Shown one piece after another: positions 6,876 through 13,382 of a DNA stretch of 14,622 nt. Below the pieces are notes generated by a model that was given only the letters and a program-made list of their open reading frames with translations, was not told the origin of the DNA and did not search any database. This stretch comes from DASRJW01 sp035649435 (GTDB lineage Bacteria; Krumholzibacteriota; Krumholzibacteriia; G020349025). The stretch spans positions 1 to 14,622 of the forward strand of contig DASRJO010000204.1 in assembly GCA_035649435.1 (NCBI GenBank), written 5' to 3'. The first letter of the stretch is position 1. The number at the start of each line of letters is the position of its first letter. The position numbers and the translations under genes were made by a program.

Positions 6876-7628
6876 ATGAAGCTCGTCCTGCTGCGCCACG
6901 GCGAAAGCACTTGGAACCGCGAGAATCGTTTCACCGGCTGGACCGACGTCGATTTGAACGACAAGGGCGTCCTCGAAGCGCGCGAGGCCGGACAGGTCTT
7001 GCACCAGGAAGGCTACGTCTTCGATGTCGCATTCACCTCGGTGCTCAAACGTGCGCTGCGCACGTTGTGGATCACGCTCGACGAGCTGGATCTCCTGTGG
7101 ATCCCCGTGCATCGAACCTGGCGTTTGAACGAGCGTCACTATGGTGCGTTGCAAGGACTCGACAAAGCCGAGACTGCCGCGAAATACGGCATGGAGCAAA
7201 CACTGCTCTGGCGTCGCAGCTACGACGTGCAGCCACCGCGTCTCGATTTCGACGATCCACGCCACCCACGGTTCGATCCGCGCTATGCCGACTTGCCGGC
7301 CGAGAGCCTTCCGAATACCGAGTGCCTGCAAGACACGGTGGCGCGCTTTCTGCCCTACTGGCACGAGAGCATCGCCCCCACGCTGCGCGCCGGGAAGCGG
7401 GTCTTGGTGGCGGCGCACGGCAACAGTCTGCGCGCCCTGGTGATGTACCTCGACGAGATCTCCCCCGCCGACATCGTCGGCGTCAACATTCCGACCGGTA
7501 TTCCACTGGTGTACGAGCTGCGCGACGACTTGACACCCGTTCAGCACACCTACTTGGGTGATCCCGAAAGGGTGAAGCAAGCGACGCAAGCAGTTGCCCA
7601 GCAACTCACGAAGAAATCGTCCGAGTGA
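6876..7628 (+). CDS. gpmA: 2,3-bisphosphoglycerate-dependent phosphoglycerate mutase
   Basis: Interconverts 3- and 2-phosphoglycerate in glycolysis and gluconeogenesis, in the cytoplasm. 250 aa, the normal size for the cofactor-dependent enzyme. The phospho-histidine is H8 in LLRHGESTWN. FTGWTDVDLNDKG, the phosphate-binding R59 in SVLKRALRT, the acid-base E86 in LNERHYGALQG, and H181 in VAAHGNSLRAL are all present. NIPTGIPLVYEL near the C-terminus is the usual family ending. The start is supported by AGGAG (6865-6869), six bases before ATG. It sits 21 bp after the solute-binding protein gene. A glycolytic enzyme sharing a transcript with two secreted proteins is unusual. No terminator with a T-run follows, only a GC-rich hairpin. 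Confidence 0.97.
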   Translation: MKLVLLRHGESTWNRENRFTGWTDVDLNDKGVLEAREAGQVLHQEGYVFDVAFTSVLKRALRTLWITLDELDLLWIPVHRTWRLNERHYGALQGLDKAETAAKYGMEQTLLWRRSYDVQPPRLDFDDPRHPRFDPRYADLPAESLPNTECLQDTVARFLPYWHESIAPTLRAGKRVLVAAHGNSLRALVMYLDEISPADIVGVNIPTGIPLVYELRDDLTPVQHTYLGDPERVKQATQAVAQQLTKKSSE

Positions 7629-7664
7629 CAGACGGGTAACGCGTGCGCCTCGGGGCCGAGCCGT

Positions 7665-7687
7665 GCCTGCCCTCCGTCCAGGCAGGC
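7665..7687 (+). terminator. GC-rich hairpin after gpmA, possible terminator
   Basis: GCCTGCC (7665-7671) and GGCAGGC (7681-7687) are exact complements with a nine-base loop. The following bases (TCTCCCTTCC) are pyrimidine-rich but not a true T-run. The hairpin lies between gpmA and the next promoter, consistent with ending the upstream transcript. Moderate to low certainty. Confidence 0.35.
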
Positions 7688-7741
7688 TCTCCCTTCCGCT
7701 GCCGGGTCAGGGCAAATCCGCGTCCGGCGTGCGCGTCCGGG

Positions 7742-7770
7742 TGGACAGGAGGGCATCGCGTGCCTAGAAT
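7742..7770 (+). promoter_or_regulatory. Sigma-70 type promoter for folB and the phosphatase gene
   Basis: TGGACA (7742-7747, five of six bases of TTGACA) and TAGAAT (7765-7770, five of six of TATAAT) are separated by exactly 17 bases. Transcription would begin near 7777, about 25 bases before the folB ATG. This is the best housekeeping-type promoter in the window. Confidence 0.6.
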
Positions 7771-7801
7771 GGGACTTCGTCGGCACGAACCGGGGAGCCA
7801 C

Positions 7802-8155
7802 ATGGATCGTGTCGTCCTGAATGGCATCCAGTGCAGGCTGCGAGTGGGGGTCTCGCCTGAAGAGCGTCGCGACCCCCAGGACTGCCGGGTCGATGTCGAG
7901 ATGGAATGTGATCTCGCACGCGCGGCTCGCACCGATGACCTTCACGACACCATCGACTACTCTCGAGTGTTCGATCTGGTCCAGGGGTTGTCTCGCGAGG
8001 AAGAATTCGCGCTGCTCGAGAGGTTTGCCGGCCGGCTCGCCGAGGAGATTCGCCGCATCGTGCACTGTGAAACCATCCTGATTCGCGTGCAAAAGCTCCA
8101 TCCACCCTTGGTTGGTTCCCTCGCTTTCGCGGGTGTCGAGATTCGTTTCCGCTGA
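7802..8155 (+). CDS. folB: Dihydroneopterin aldolase
   Basis: Cleaves 7,8-dihydroneopterin to 6-hydroxymethyl-7,8-dihydropterin and glycolaldehyde in folate synthesis. 117 aa, a typical length. The ATG at 7802 is chosen for GGGGAG (7792-7797) four bases upstream and because the family begins with D-x-V-x-L-x-G-I/L; an upstream in-frame extension is unrelated. Conserved features: GVSPEERRDPQ (residues 16-26, with the pterin-site Glu), TIDYSRV with Y53, LLERFAGRLAEEI with E73, and catalytic K98 in VQKLHPPL followed by AGVEI. It shares a transcript with the PP2C phosphatase gene 20 bp downstream. I see no other folate gene here. Confidence 0.93.
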   Translation: MDRVVLNGIQCRLRVGVSPEERRDPQDCRVDVEMECDLARAARTDDLHDTIDYSRVFDLVQGLSREEEFALLERFAGRLAEEIRRIVHCETILIRVQKLHPPLVGSLAFAGVEIRFR

Positions 8156-8175
8156 CACGGGCGTCGGAGGAATGC

Positions 8176-8994
8176 ATGCGGATCGTCGCAAAGACCGACG
8201 TCGGCCTCGTGCGCAAGCGCAACGAAGACTATTTCATCATTGCCGACAGCCACGATCTCGTCGTGCTCTGCGACGGCATGGGCGGGCATCCTGGCGGCGA
8301 TCTCGCCAGCCGCATGGTGGCGGAAGAGGTCCAACGCCAGATCACGCAGGGGAACGACGAGAAGGTCGTCGTCGACGCGTCCGCTGACCTGACGCGACCG
8401 CTCGCGCCATTCGTGCCGTTGCTGCAGTCGGTCTTCGCCGCCGATCGCAAGCTGCGCGAGTACGGTTCGCGCCACCCCGAATACCATGGCATGGGCACGA
8501 CCATGGTCGTCGTCCAGGAGCACGAAGGCGTTGTGTTCGTCGCCCACGTCGGCGACAGTCGCGTCTATTCGTTCAGGCGCGGCAAGCTGACGCAGGTCAC
8601 GCACGACCACAGCGTCGTCGCCACGCATCCGGAGTACGCACACCTGGCCGGAATGCGCAACATCCTCACGCGCGCCATGGGAGTCGGCGAAGAGCTCGAA
8701 GTGGACTTCGTCATCGCGCCGGCGGAGGCCGACGAGCTCTACATGCTCTGCACGGACGGCCTGCACAACTACGTGCAGGAAAACCGCATCGTCGAAATCC
8801 TCGGCAACGAGACGAGCCCCGAAGAACGAGTCGACACGCTCATCGAGGAAGCCAAGAAGGGTGGCGGCGGCGACAACATCACCTTGTCGCTCGCCTGGGG
8901 CGCACGCCCATCCAAGCCGAAGCAGACGTCCCTGCGTGGTGCCGTGGTCGAAGCCGACGGGCACTTGAAGGTGCACGTGGACGACGAAGGCTAG
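8176..8994 (+). CDS. PP2C-type serine/threonine protein phosphatase (Stp/PrpC-like)
   Basis: 272 aa. Removes phosphate from Ser/Thr in proteins, using two metal ions. PPM motifs in order: TDVGLVRKRNEDYF (residues 7-20), CDGMGGHPGG with metal ligand D33, GMGTTMVVV (105-113), HVGDSRVYSFR (124-134), THDHSVV, MLCTDGLHNYV with D194, and GGDNITL with D233. All metal-binding aspartates are present. There is no membrane segment; the 30-residue tail after the domain is polar. The start is fixed by GGAGG (8166-8170), five bases before ATG. In most bacteria this type works against a Hanks-type kinase, but no kinase gene is in the window. Confidence 0.95.
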   Translation: MRIVAKTDVGLVRKRNEDYFIIADSHDLVVLCDGMGGHPGGDLASRMVAEEVQRQITQGNDEKVVVDASADLTRPLAPFVPLLQSVFAADRKLREYGSRHPEYHGMGTTMVVVQEHEGVVFVAHVGDSRVYSFRRGKLTQVTHDHSVVATHPEYAHLAGMRNILTRAMGVGEELEVDFVIAPAEADELYMLCTDGLHNYVQENRIVEILGNETSPEERVDTLIEEAKKGGGGDNITLSLAWGARPSKPKQTSLRGAVVEADGHLKVHVDDEG

Positions 8995-9065
8995 CGCCCA
9001 CTCATCCAGGGCTTCGCTCCCCCTCGTCAAAAGCCCCGGCTCCCGTCTCATCGCATGCGCGTTTA

Positions 9066-9083
9066 GGTACACCGCGGCGTACC
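9066..9083. promoter_or_regulatory. 18-bp near-palindrome upstream of the sigma factor gene
   Basis: GGTACACCGCGGCGTACC equals its own reverse complement at 16 of 18 positions, with a CCGCGG centre. It lies 72 bp after the phosphatase gene and about 40 bp upstream of the possible -35 box. A dimeric regulator could bind here. No regulator is identified. Confidence 0.35.
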
Positions 9084-9122
9084 CCCGCGATACGATCGGC
9101 TGCCTGCCAAATCCGTCCTCTC

Positions 9123-9151
9123 TTGACCGGGATGCCATTCAGGCATAGAGG
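9123..9151 (+). promoter_or_regulatory. Possible sigma-70 promoter for the sigma factor gene
   Basis: TTGACC (9123-9128) fits the -35 box at five of six bases. After exactly 17 bases comes TAGAGG, a poor -10 box. It would give a leader of about 235 nt. Low confidence because of the weak -10. Confidence 0.3.
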
Positions 9152-9393
9152 GAAGCATTTTCTGGCAGCCTTGTAGTCGCCATGACATCGCCGCCATGGC
9201 TCGACAGACTCCTCTAGAGGACATCATCCGGGTCAATACGGAATTTTCGACCCCTATTTCGTGTATTCAAGATTGCACGCCCCCGTGGAAGAAGCTCTGG
9301 TCGACGCGGGACCGTAAGGTCAGTTTTTCGGTACGCCAGTTGCATTGCCTGGGAGACGATCCGCAAATGGTCTGCCAGCAAGAGGTTGAGCCA

Positions 9394-10242
9394 ATGAAAG
9401 CCTCCAAGCAGGTCGCCACACCAGACACCCTCGGGATGTACTTGCGGGAGATCCGCAAGATCACCCTGCTGACCCCTGAGGAAGAGAGAGACCTGGCCCG
9501 GCGGGCCAAGGCCGGGGACACCCAGGCTCAGAGCGAGCTCGTTCGCCGCAACCTGCGCTTCGTGGTTTCGGTGGCGAAGCAGTATTCCAAGGGCGGCGTC
9601 CCCTTCGAGGACTTGGTGAACGAGGGGAACATGGGTCTCATCCGCGCCTCTCGCCGCTTCGACGTCGACCGCGGCTACCGCTTCATCTCGTACGCCGTCT
9701 GGTGGGTTCGTCAGGCGATTTTGCAGTACGTCGCCGAGCAGTCACGCACGGTGCGCCTGCCGCTCAACAAGTCCGCCCGGTTGATCAAGGTCAACAAGGC
9801 ATCGGTGATGCTGAGCCAGCAGTATGGGCGCGAGCCGACGCACGAGGAGCTCGCCGCGCATTTGGGCCTCAAGATCTCCGAAGTGGAGAGGATCCTGAGC
9901 ATGCCCACGACGCAGTTCTCGATCGACGAGCCCTCCGAGGGCCGAGATCACGAATTCCAGGTGGATACGCTCGCCGACGAAACCTCCCCGGGGCCGGAGG
10001 ATGCGACCATCGAATCCACTCGCAATGATGACATCGAGCATGCCTTGGCAGGCTTGAATACGCGCGAAGAAGACATTCTCAAGCTGTACTTCGGCCTGGG
10101 TGGCAGCGAACCGCATACGCTCGAGGAGATCGGGCAAGTTTATCGTCTCACGCGCGAACGCGTGCGGCAGATTCGCGATCGCGCGATCTGGAGGCTGCGC
10201 AATTCACCCGACAGCGCGGCGCTGTCCGAGTACGCGCGCTGA
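9394..10242 (+). CDS. rpoD: RNA polymerase primary-type (sigma-70 family) sigma factor, short form
   Basis: Directs RNA polymerase to promoters. 282 aa from the ATG at 9394, which has AGAGG (9381-9385) eight bases upstream. An upstream ATG at 9196 would add 66 residues with no sigma homology. Region 1.2 is TLGMYLREIRKITLLTPEEE; regions 2.1-2.2 are NLRFVVSVAKQYSKGG and FEDLVNEGNMGL; regions 2.3-2.4 are RFDVDRGYRFISYAVWWVRQ, then EQSRTVRLPLN. Region 3 follows (SQQYGREPTHEELAAHLGL), and region 4.2 is the helix-turn-helix TLEEIGQVYRLTRERVRQIR. Region 1.1 and the non-conserved insert are missing, as in Bacteroidota/FCB RpoD of about 287 aa. It could be the main sigma or a close paralogue; I lean to the main one. 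It is followed by a clean terminator and probably transcribed alone. Confidence 0.88.
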   Translation: MKASKQVATPDTLGMYLREIRKITLLTPEEERDLARRAKAGDTQAQSELVRRNLRFVVSVAKQYSKGGVPFEDLVNEGNMGLIRASRRFDVDRGYRFISYAVWWVRQAILQYVAEQSRTVRLPLNKSARLIKVNKASVMLSQQYGREPTHEELAAHLGLKISEVERILSMPTTQFSIDEPSEGRDHEFQVDTLADETSPGPEDATIESTRNDDIEHALAGLNTREEDILKLYFGLGGSEPHTLEEIGQVYRLTRERVRQIRDRAIWRLRNSPDSAALSEYAR

Positions 10243-10296
10243 TCGAGTCACGAGATTTTCTCCCGTCCCGCGACACCTCCCTCCCATCGGGACGAC

Positions 10297-10326
10297 GGAC
10301 GCCGGCTTCGTGCGGCGTCCTTTTTT
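10297..10326 (+). terminator. Intrinsic terminator after the sigma factor gene
   Basis: GGACGCCG (10297-10304) pairs perfectly with CGGCGTCC (10313-10320) over an eight-base loop, followed directly by six T (10321-10326) and a further pyrimidine-rich stretch. It is a textbook rho-independent terminator 54 bases after the stop codon. Confidence 0.9.
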
Positions 10327-10391
10327 CTTTCCATCCTCAGTCGTCCTCTCTCGTGACCACGCTAGCTCATCGCCGCGGTGATCCGTGCCGT

Positions 10392-10964
10392 TCAATAGCG
10401 CACGAGCCACTGCGATTGCGCGCTCACCACATGGGATTCGTAGCCTCCGCCTTGCAAGAAGAAACGAATCCGCCACACGAGTTGACCGGGATAGCGCTGC
10501 GGCTCGGCGTCATAGGCCAGCTCGGCGTCAAAGGCGTTGATCGGCACTCCTTCCTGGTGTGCGCGTGTGGCGGCCCAGGCTCGTGGACTGTCGTCCCAGT
10601 TCGAGGGCAGAGGCCGCCAGCGTGTCGCGAGCGAGTCCGGCAGTTTGTTCGTCGTCACCAGACCGTTGGTGTCGACGCTGATGTCGACTGCCTTGCGAGA
10701 CGCAGCGCTCGCATAGGTGAGCACCCAAGAACCGCCGCGGTCGGGGAGCCAACCTTCGTTGCCGACGCCGTTGCCCGTGATTCGACACAGAACCGCATCG
10801 CGGGACCAGCGCACGGCCGCATCGGTGGCGAGCGCCTGTGCCCAACTCGCCGCCCCACCTGGTTTGCTGCGCTCGGGGAGCACGGGTGCGCATGTGGACG
10901 ACCAGACGAGCGTGAGTGCCACCCACAGCCGATGGCGATTGCTGGGCGAGCTTGGACGCATCAT
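10392..10964 (-). CDS. Small secreted PepSY-like protein of unknown function
   Basis: 190 aa. The start is ATG 10964 or the next codon, ATG 10961; GGAGG lies immediately upstream and is better spaced for the second. The open frame continues further upstream only as an overlap on the TPR gene and is not credible. The N-terminus is a signal peptide (RHR, then LWVALTLVW, then SSTC), with a Cys at 25 that matches a lipobox poorly. The body alternates strands with aromatic positions (WLPDRGGSWVLTYAS, VDISVDTNGLVTT, W-x-x-x-P-S-N-W-D-D-S, AWAATRAHQEG, QLVWRIRFFLQGG). This is the pattern of PepSY-like domains, in which a helix packs on a beta sheet. It lies 80 bp downstream of the glycosyltransferase-TPR gene and is probably co-transcribed. 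The PepSY call is a pattern judgement. Confidence 0.6.
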   Translation of the reverse strand: MMRPSSPSNRHRLWVALTLVWSSTCAPVLPERSKPGGAASWAQALATDAAVRWSRDAVLCRITGNGVGNEGWLPDRGGSWVLTYASAASRKAVDISVDTNGLVTTNKLPDSLATRWRPLPSNWDDSPRAWAATRAHQEGVPINAFDAELAYDAEPQRYPGQLVWRIRFFLQGGGYESHVVSAQSQWLVRY

Positions 10965-11044
10965 CCCTCCATCAGACGGCACGAGCCGTAGGTTCACTGC
11001 AATCGCCCGGCCCGACTGGTCGGTGTCTTCGGCGGCGGGCGCCG

Positions 11045-13240
11045 TCAGTCCTGCCGCAGCGACTCGATCTCGTTCAGCACTCGGCTCGCGAGCGTGTCCC
11101 CAGGATCCAGGGCCAAGATGGCGCGCCAGGAGTCTCGTGCTTCCACACGGCGTTGCTGGTTCGTGAGCAGGATCGCCAAATTCCTCCACGCCGGAAGATA
11201 GCGCGGATTGGCGGCGATGGCAGCGCGAAAACCCGCCTCCGCTGCAGTCGCGTCGCCCTGCGTGGCACGCAGCGCCCCGAGATTGTTGAGCGCCTGCTCG
11301 TGACCGGGAACGAGAGCCACTGCCTGACGATAGGCACGCGCCGCCGCCAGCGTGTCGCCGAGCACGCGGTAGCATTCCCCGAGGTTGTTCCACGCCGACT
11401 CGCGCCAGGGCTCGAGTGCCACCGAGCGCTCGTAGGCGACGACTGCTTCGGCGTGTCGCCGGGTGCGCCGCAGGATATTGCCGAGGTTGTACCAAGCGCG
11501 GGCGAAATCCGGCTTTTCCAGCAAGAGATCATGGTAGACCACCAACGCCAGGGTATCCTGCCCGGCGCGCGCCAGCATGCGCGCGAAACCGTCGCGCAAG
11601 TCCGGATCCTGCGGCGCGGACCGCAACGCCTCCCGGTACTCACCGACGGCGGCATCGAAGAGATCGGCCTTGGCGTAGCGCAGTGCCTCGTGCACGCGCA
11701 AGTCGCGCTCCATGCGCGGGCGGTCCAAATTCAAGCGCTCGGCATCGGTGAGCACGAAGAGCAGGGCGGCGACGGCCGCGATCCCCAGCGCCCGCGGACG
11801 ATGCTCACCGCGCAACACGGCGACGAAACGCCAGACGCCGTATGTGGACAACAACAGCGCCCAAGGCATCACCGGCATGCGGTAGCGGTCGGTGATGAAG
11901 AACAATGCGATGGACGCCGCGTACGTCAGAGTGCACGCCGCGACGAAACCCGCCACATGCACGGGAGCAGGGCCCGGATCCATGGCCTGCTGCGACCGCC
12001 GTTCGCGTCCGAGGCCGAGGAACGCCAACAGCGCACCCAGAAACGCCAGCGGCAGAGCGACATGGCCATGCCAGAATGGCAAGCGCCCGAGGGGCAAGCC
12101 CCGCGACGCAGTCTCGAAACTCTCGACCTGCGGGAAGGAAAACCGATTCCAGAACAGCACCCACTTCCAAACGAGCAGCTCCAATGCCCGCCGCGGATGC
12201 GAACGCATCCATTGCAACGTCTTCTGCATCCAAAAACGCGCGGCCACGCTCGCCGTGGCGCGCATTCCCGTTTCACGCTGAACGTAGCGCAAGGCATGCG
12301 GATCCTCCGCGATGTCCAGCTTCTCCGGCACCAGGAACAAGCCCGTGGCCTCGGGACCGTTGCCGAGATAGAGGTTGAGTCCAGCGTTCGCGGTCAGTAG
12401 CAGCGGCTGCTCGGCATGCCGTGCGTTGTACACCAAGAGCGGCGACAGCATACCCATGCATCCCAAAACCAGGAGTGCCACTTGCGCCAGGACACGTGAT
12501 CGCCCGCGGCATTGGAAGAAGAACCAGGCCGCGAACACGGGCACGAGCAGCATGTTGCTGCCGCGGCCGAGCACGGCGATTCCCAGGCAGGCTCCGGACG
12601 CGAGCGCATGCGCACGACTCGCGGGCGCGCGGACCGCGAGCAGCGTTGCGCCCAGCAGCGCCAGCAAGATCATCCATTCGACGAGAAGCAAGGCTTCGTG
12701 GAAAACCATCGGGGCGAAGCTGGCGACCGCGAGCCCTGCGGCAGCAGCCCACGTGGCTGGCATGGCGCGGCGCGCCAGCAGAAAGACGCACGGTGCGGCG
12801 AACGCCCCGAGCAGCAATTGCACCGCATAGACGGCGCCCGCTGATTCGCCGGCCACGCGATACACGAGGCTCAGAAACAGCGGGTACACCGGGGTCATGA
12901 AGTACGAATCGGTGGGATTCGGAACGCCACGGACGAGGCTCAGCGCCTCCGCGTGATAGTAGGCTTCGTCCATCAAGAACACGCGCGCGAGCAAGGTGTC
13001 ACGAAACGTGAGCCAGTGCACCGCACGCAACGCGGCTGCGATCAAATAGAGGACGAACGCCGCCAGTGCCGGCTTGCTTTCGAGCCAAGCGCCGAGCATG
13101 CGCGGCAGCGCCGACAATGGCAGCCGGCCGCGGCTCGGTGCAGGTGGTTTCTGGGGCTTGGATTGCATGCTCGCCGCGGGTTCGTGCCAGCGTTTGGGCC
13201 TCGTGCGCATGCTAGCATGCGACGAACCACGGGCTCGCAC
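11045..13240 (-). CDS. Membrane glycosyltransferase (PMT/ArnT-like) fused to C-terminal TPR repeats
   Basis: 731 aa from GTG 13240, chosen because AGGAGG (13244-13249) lies three bases upstream; ATG 13210 and ATG 13168 are alternatives without a visible site. The first half has about ten hydrophobic segments. The first extracytoplasmic loop carries MDEAYYHAEAL (D91, E92), then DSYFMTPVYPLF, the GT39/GT83-like pattern in which acidic residues and a PPLY-type motif bind the polyprenyl-linked sugar donor. NAGLNLYLGNGPEATGLF marks the large loop. From about residue 490 come six or so TPR units, for example AWYNLGNILRRTRRHAEAVVAYERSVALEP. Such fusions occur in proteins that glycosylate secreted proteins. 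The acceptor is unknown. A secreted protein gene follows downstream, and a LytS-type kinase gene is divergent. Confidence 0.8.
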   Translation of the reverse strand: MRARGSSHASMRTRPKRWHEPAASMQSKPQKPPAPSRGRLPLSALPRMLGAWLESKPALAAFVLYLIAAALRAVHWLTFRDTLLARVFLMDEAYYHAEALSLVRGVPNPTDSYFMTPVYPLFLSLVYRVAGESAGAVYAVQLLLGAFAAPCVFLLARRAMPATWAAAAGLAVASFAPMVFHEALLLVEWMILLALLGATLLAVRAPASRAHALASGACLGIAVLGRGSNMLLVPVFAAWFFFQCRGRSRVLAQVALLVLGCMGMLSPLLVYNARHAEQPLLLTANAGLNLYLGNGPEATGLFLVPEKLDIAEDPHALRYVQRETGMRATASVAARFWMQKTLQWMRSHPRRALELLVWKWVLFWNRFSFPQVESFETASRGLPLGRLPFWHGHVALPLAFLGALLAFLGLGRERRSQQAMDPGPAPVHVAGFVAACTLTYAASIALFFITDRYRMPVMPWALLLSTYGVWRFVAVLRGEHRPRALGIAAVAALLFVLTDAERLNLDRPRMERDLRVHEALRYAKADLFDAAVGEYREALRSAPQDPDLRDGFARMLARAGQDTLALVVYHDLLLEKPDFARAWYNLGNILRRTRRHAEAVVAYERSVALEPWRESAWNNLGECYRVLGDTLAAARAYRQAVALVPGHEQALNNLGALRATQGDATAAEAGFRAAIAANPRYLPAWRNLAILLTNQQRRVEARDSWRAILALDPGDTLASRVLNEIESLRQD
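13206..13221. promoter_or_regulatory. Perfect 16-bp palindrome at the start of the glycosyltransferase gene
   Basis: CGCATGCTAGCATGCG is identical to its reverse complement. It overlaps the alternative ATG at 13210 and lies between two of the possible starts of the minus-strand gene and about 160 bp from the divergent kinase gene. If translation starts at 13168 it is in the 5' leader and could be an operator; if at 13240 it is coding. Confidence 0.35.
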
Positions 13241-13382
13241 GATCCTCCTGGCACGGAAGCGCGCGGGGATCGCCCGGAGGCCTAGCGACCTGCGGACGAA
13301 AACTGGCAGAACGACCGCGGTATCGCCGAGGTCACGACGATCCGAAGCACGCCCCCGACTGAGTTGAATGGGGATGGTGACC

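Larger units (their letters stand above)
8995..9393 (+). promoter_or_regulatory. Long non-coding leader region before the sigma factor gene
   Basis: About 400 bases without a convincing gene. Visible items: a weak GGGCTT/AAGCCC inverted repeat near 9015-9045 without a T-run; an 18-bp near-palindrome at 9066-9083; a possible TTGACC-17-TAGAGG promoter at 9123-9151; and a four-pair hairpin GACC-GTAA-GGTC (9310-9321) with a GNRA loop followed by AGTTTTT. From 9196 the sigma factor reading frame is open without a stop, but the encoded 66 residues look unlike any sigma region. Confidence 0.5.

Noticed and set aside
5676..7604. Long minus-strand open frame (642 codons) opposite the binding protein and gpmA
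   Set aside because: It lies antisense to two well-recognised genes, has low-complexity Arg/Gly/Gln-rich composition and no family motif. It is the usual shadow frame of GC-rich coding DNA.
9163..9178. TGGCAGCCTTGTAGTC, sigma-54-like, before the sigma factor gene
   Set aside because: It resembles the heat-shock promoter in part (TGGCA, TGTAG) but lacks the GC of the -12 box.
9182..9217. Eleven-codon frame in the sigma factor leader as a possible leader peptide
   Set aside because: There is no ribosome binding site, no repeated regulatory codons, and no matching terminator/antiterminator pair directly after it.
10369..10382. ATCGCCGCGGTGAT near-palindrome after the PepSY-like gene
   Set aside because: It matches 12 of 14 positions around a CCGCGG core that is common in GC-rich DNA, and it has no T-run on the minus strand to make a terminator.
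10916..12400. Plus-strand open frame of 494 codons opposite the TPR gene
   Set aside because: The composition is His/Arg/Gln-rich and unlike a folded protein, while the minus strand encodes clear TPR repeats and membrane segments.
13249..13264. TGGCAC-like half of a sigma-54 promoter before the kinase gene
   Set aside because: The -12 GC is missing at the required spacing, so the match is only the -24 half.
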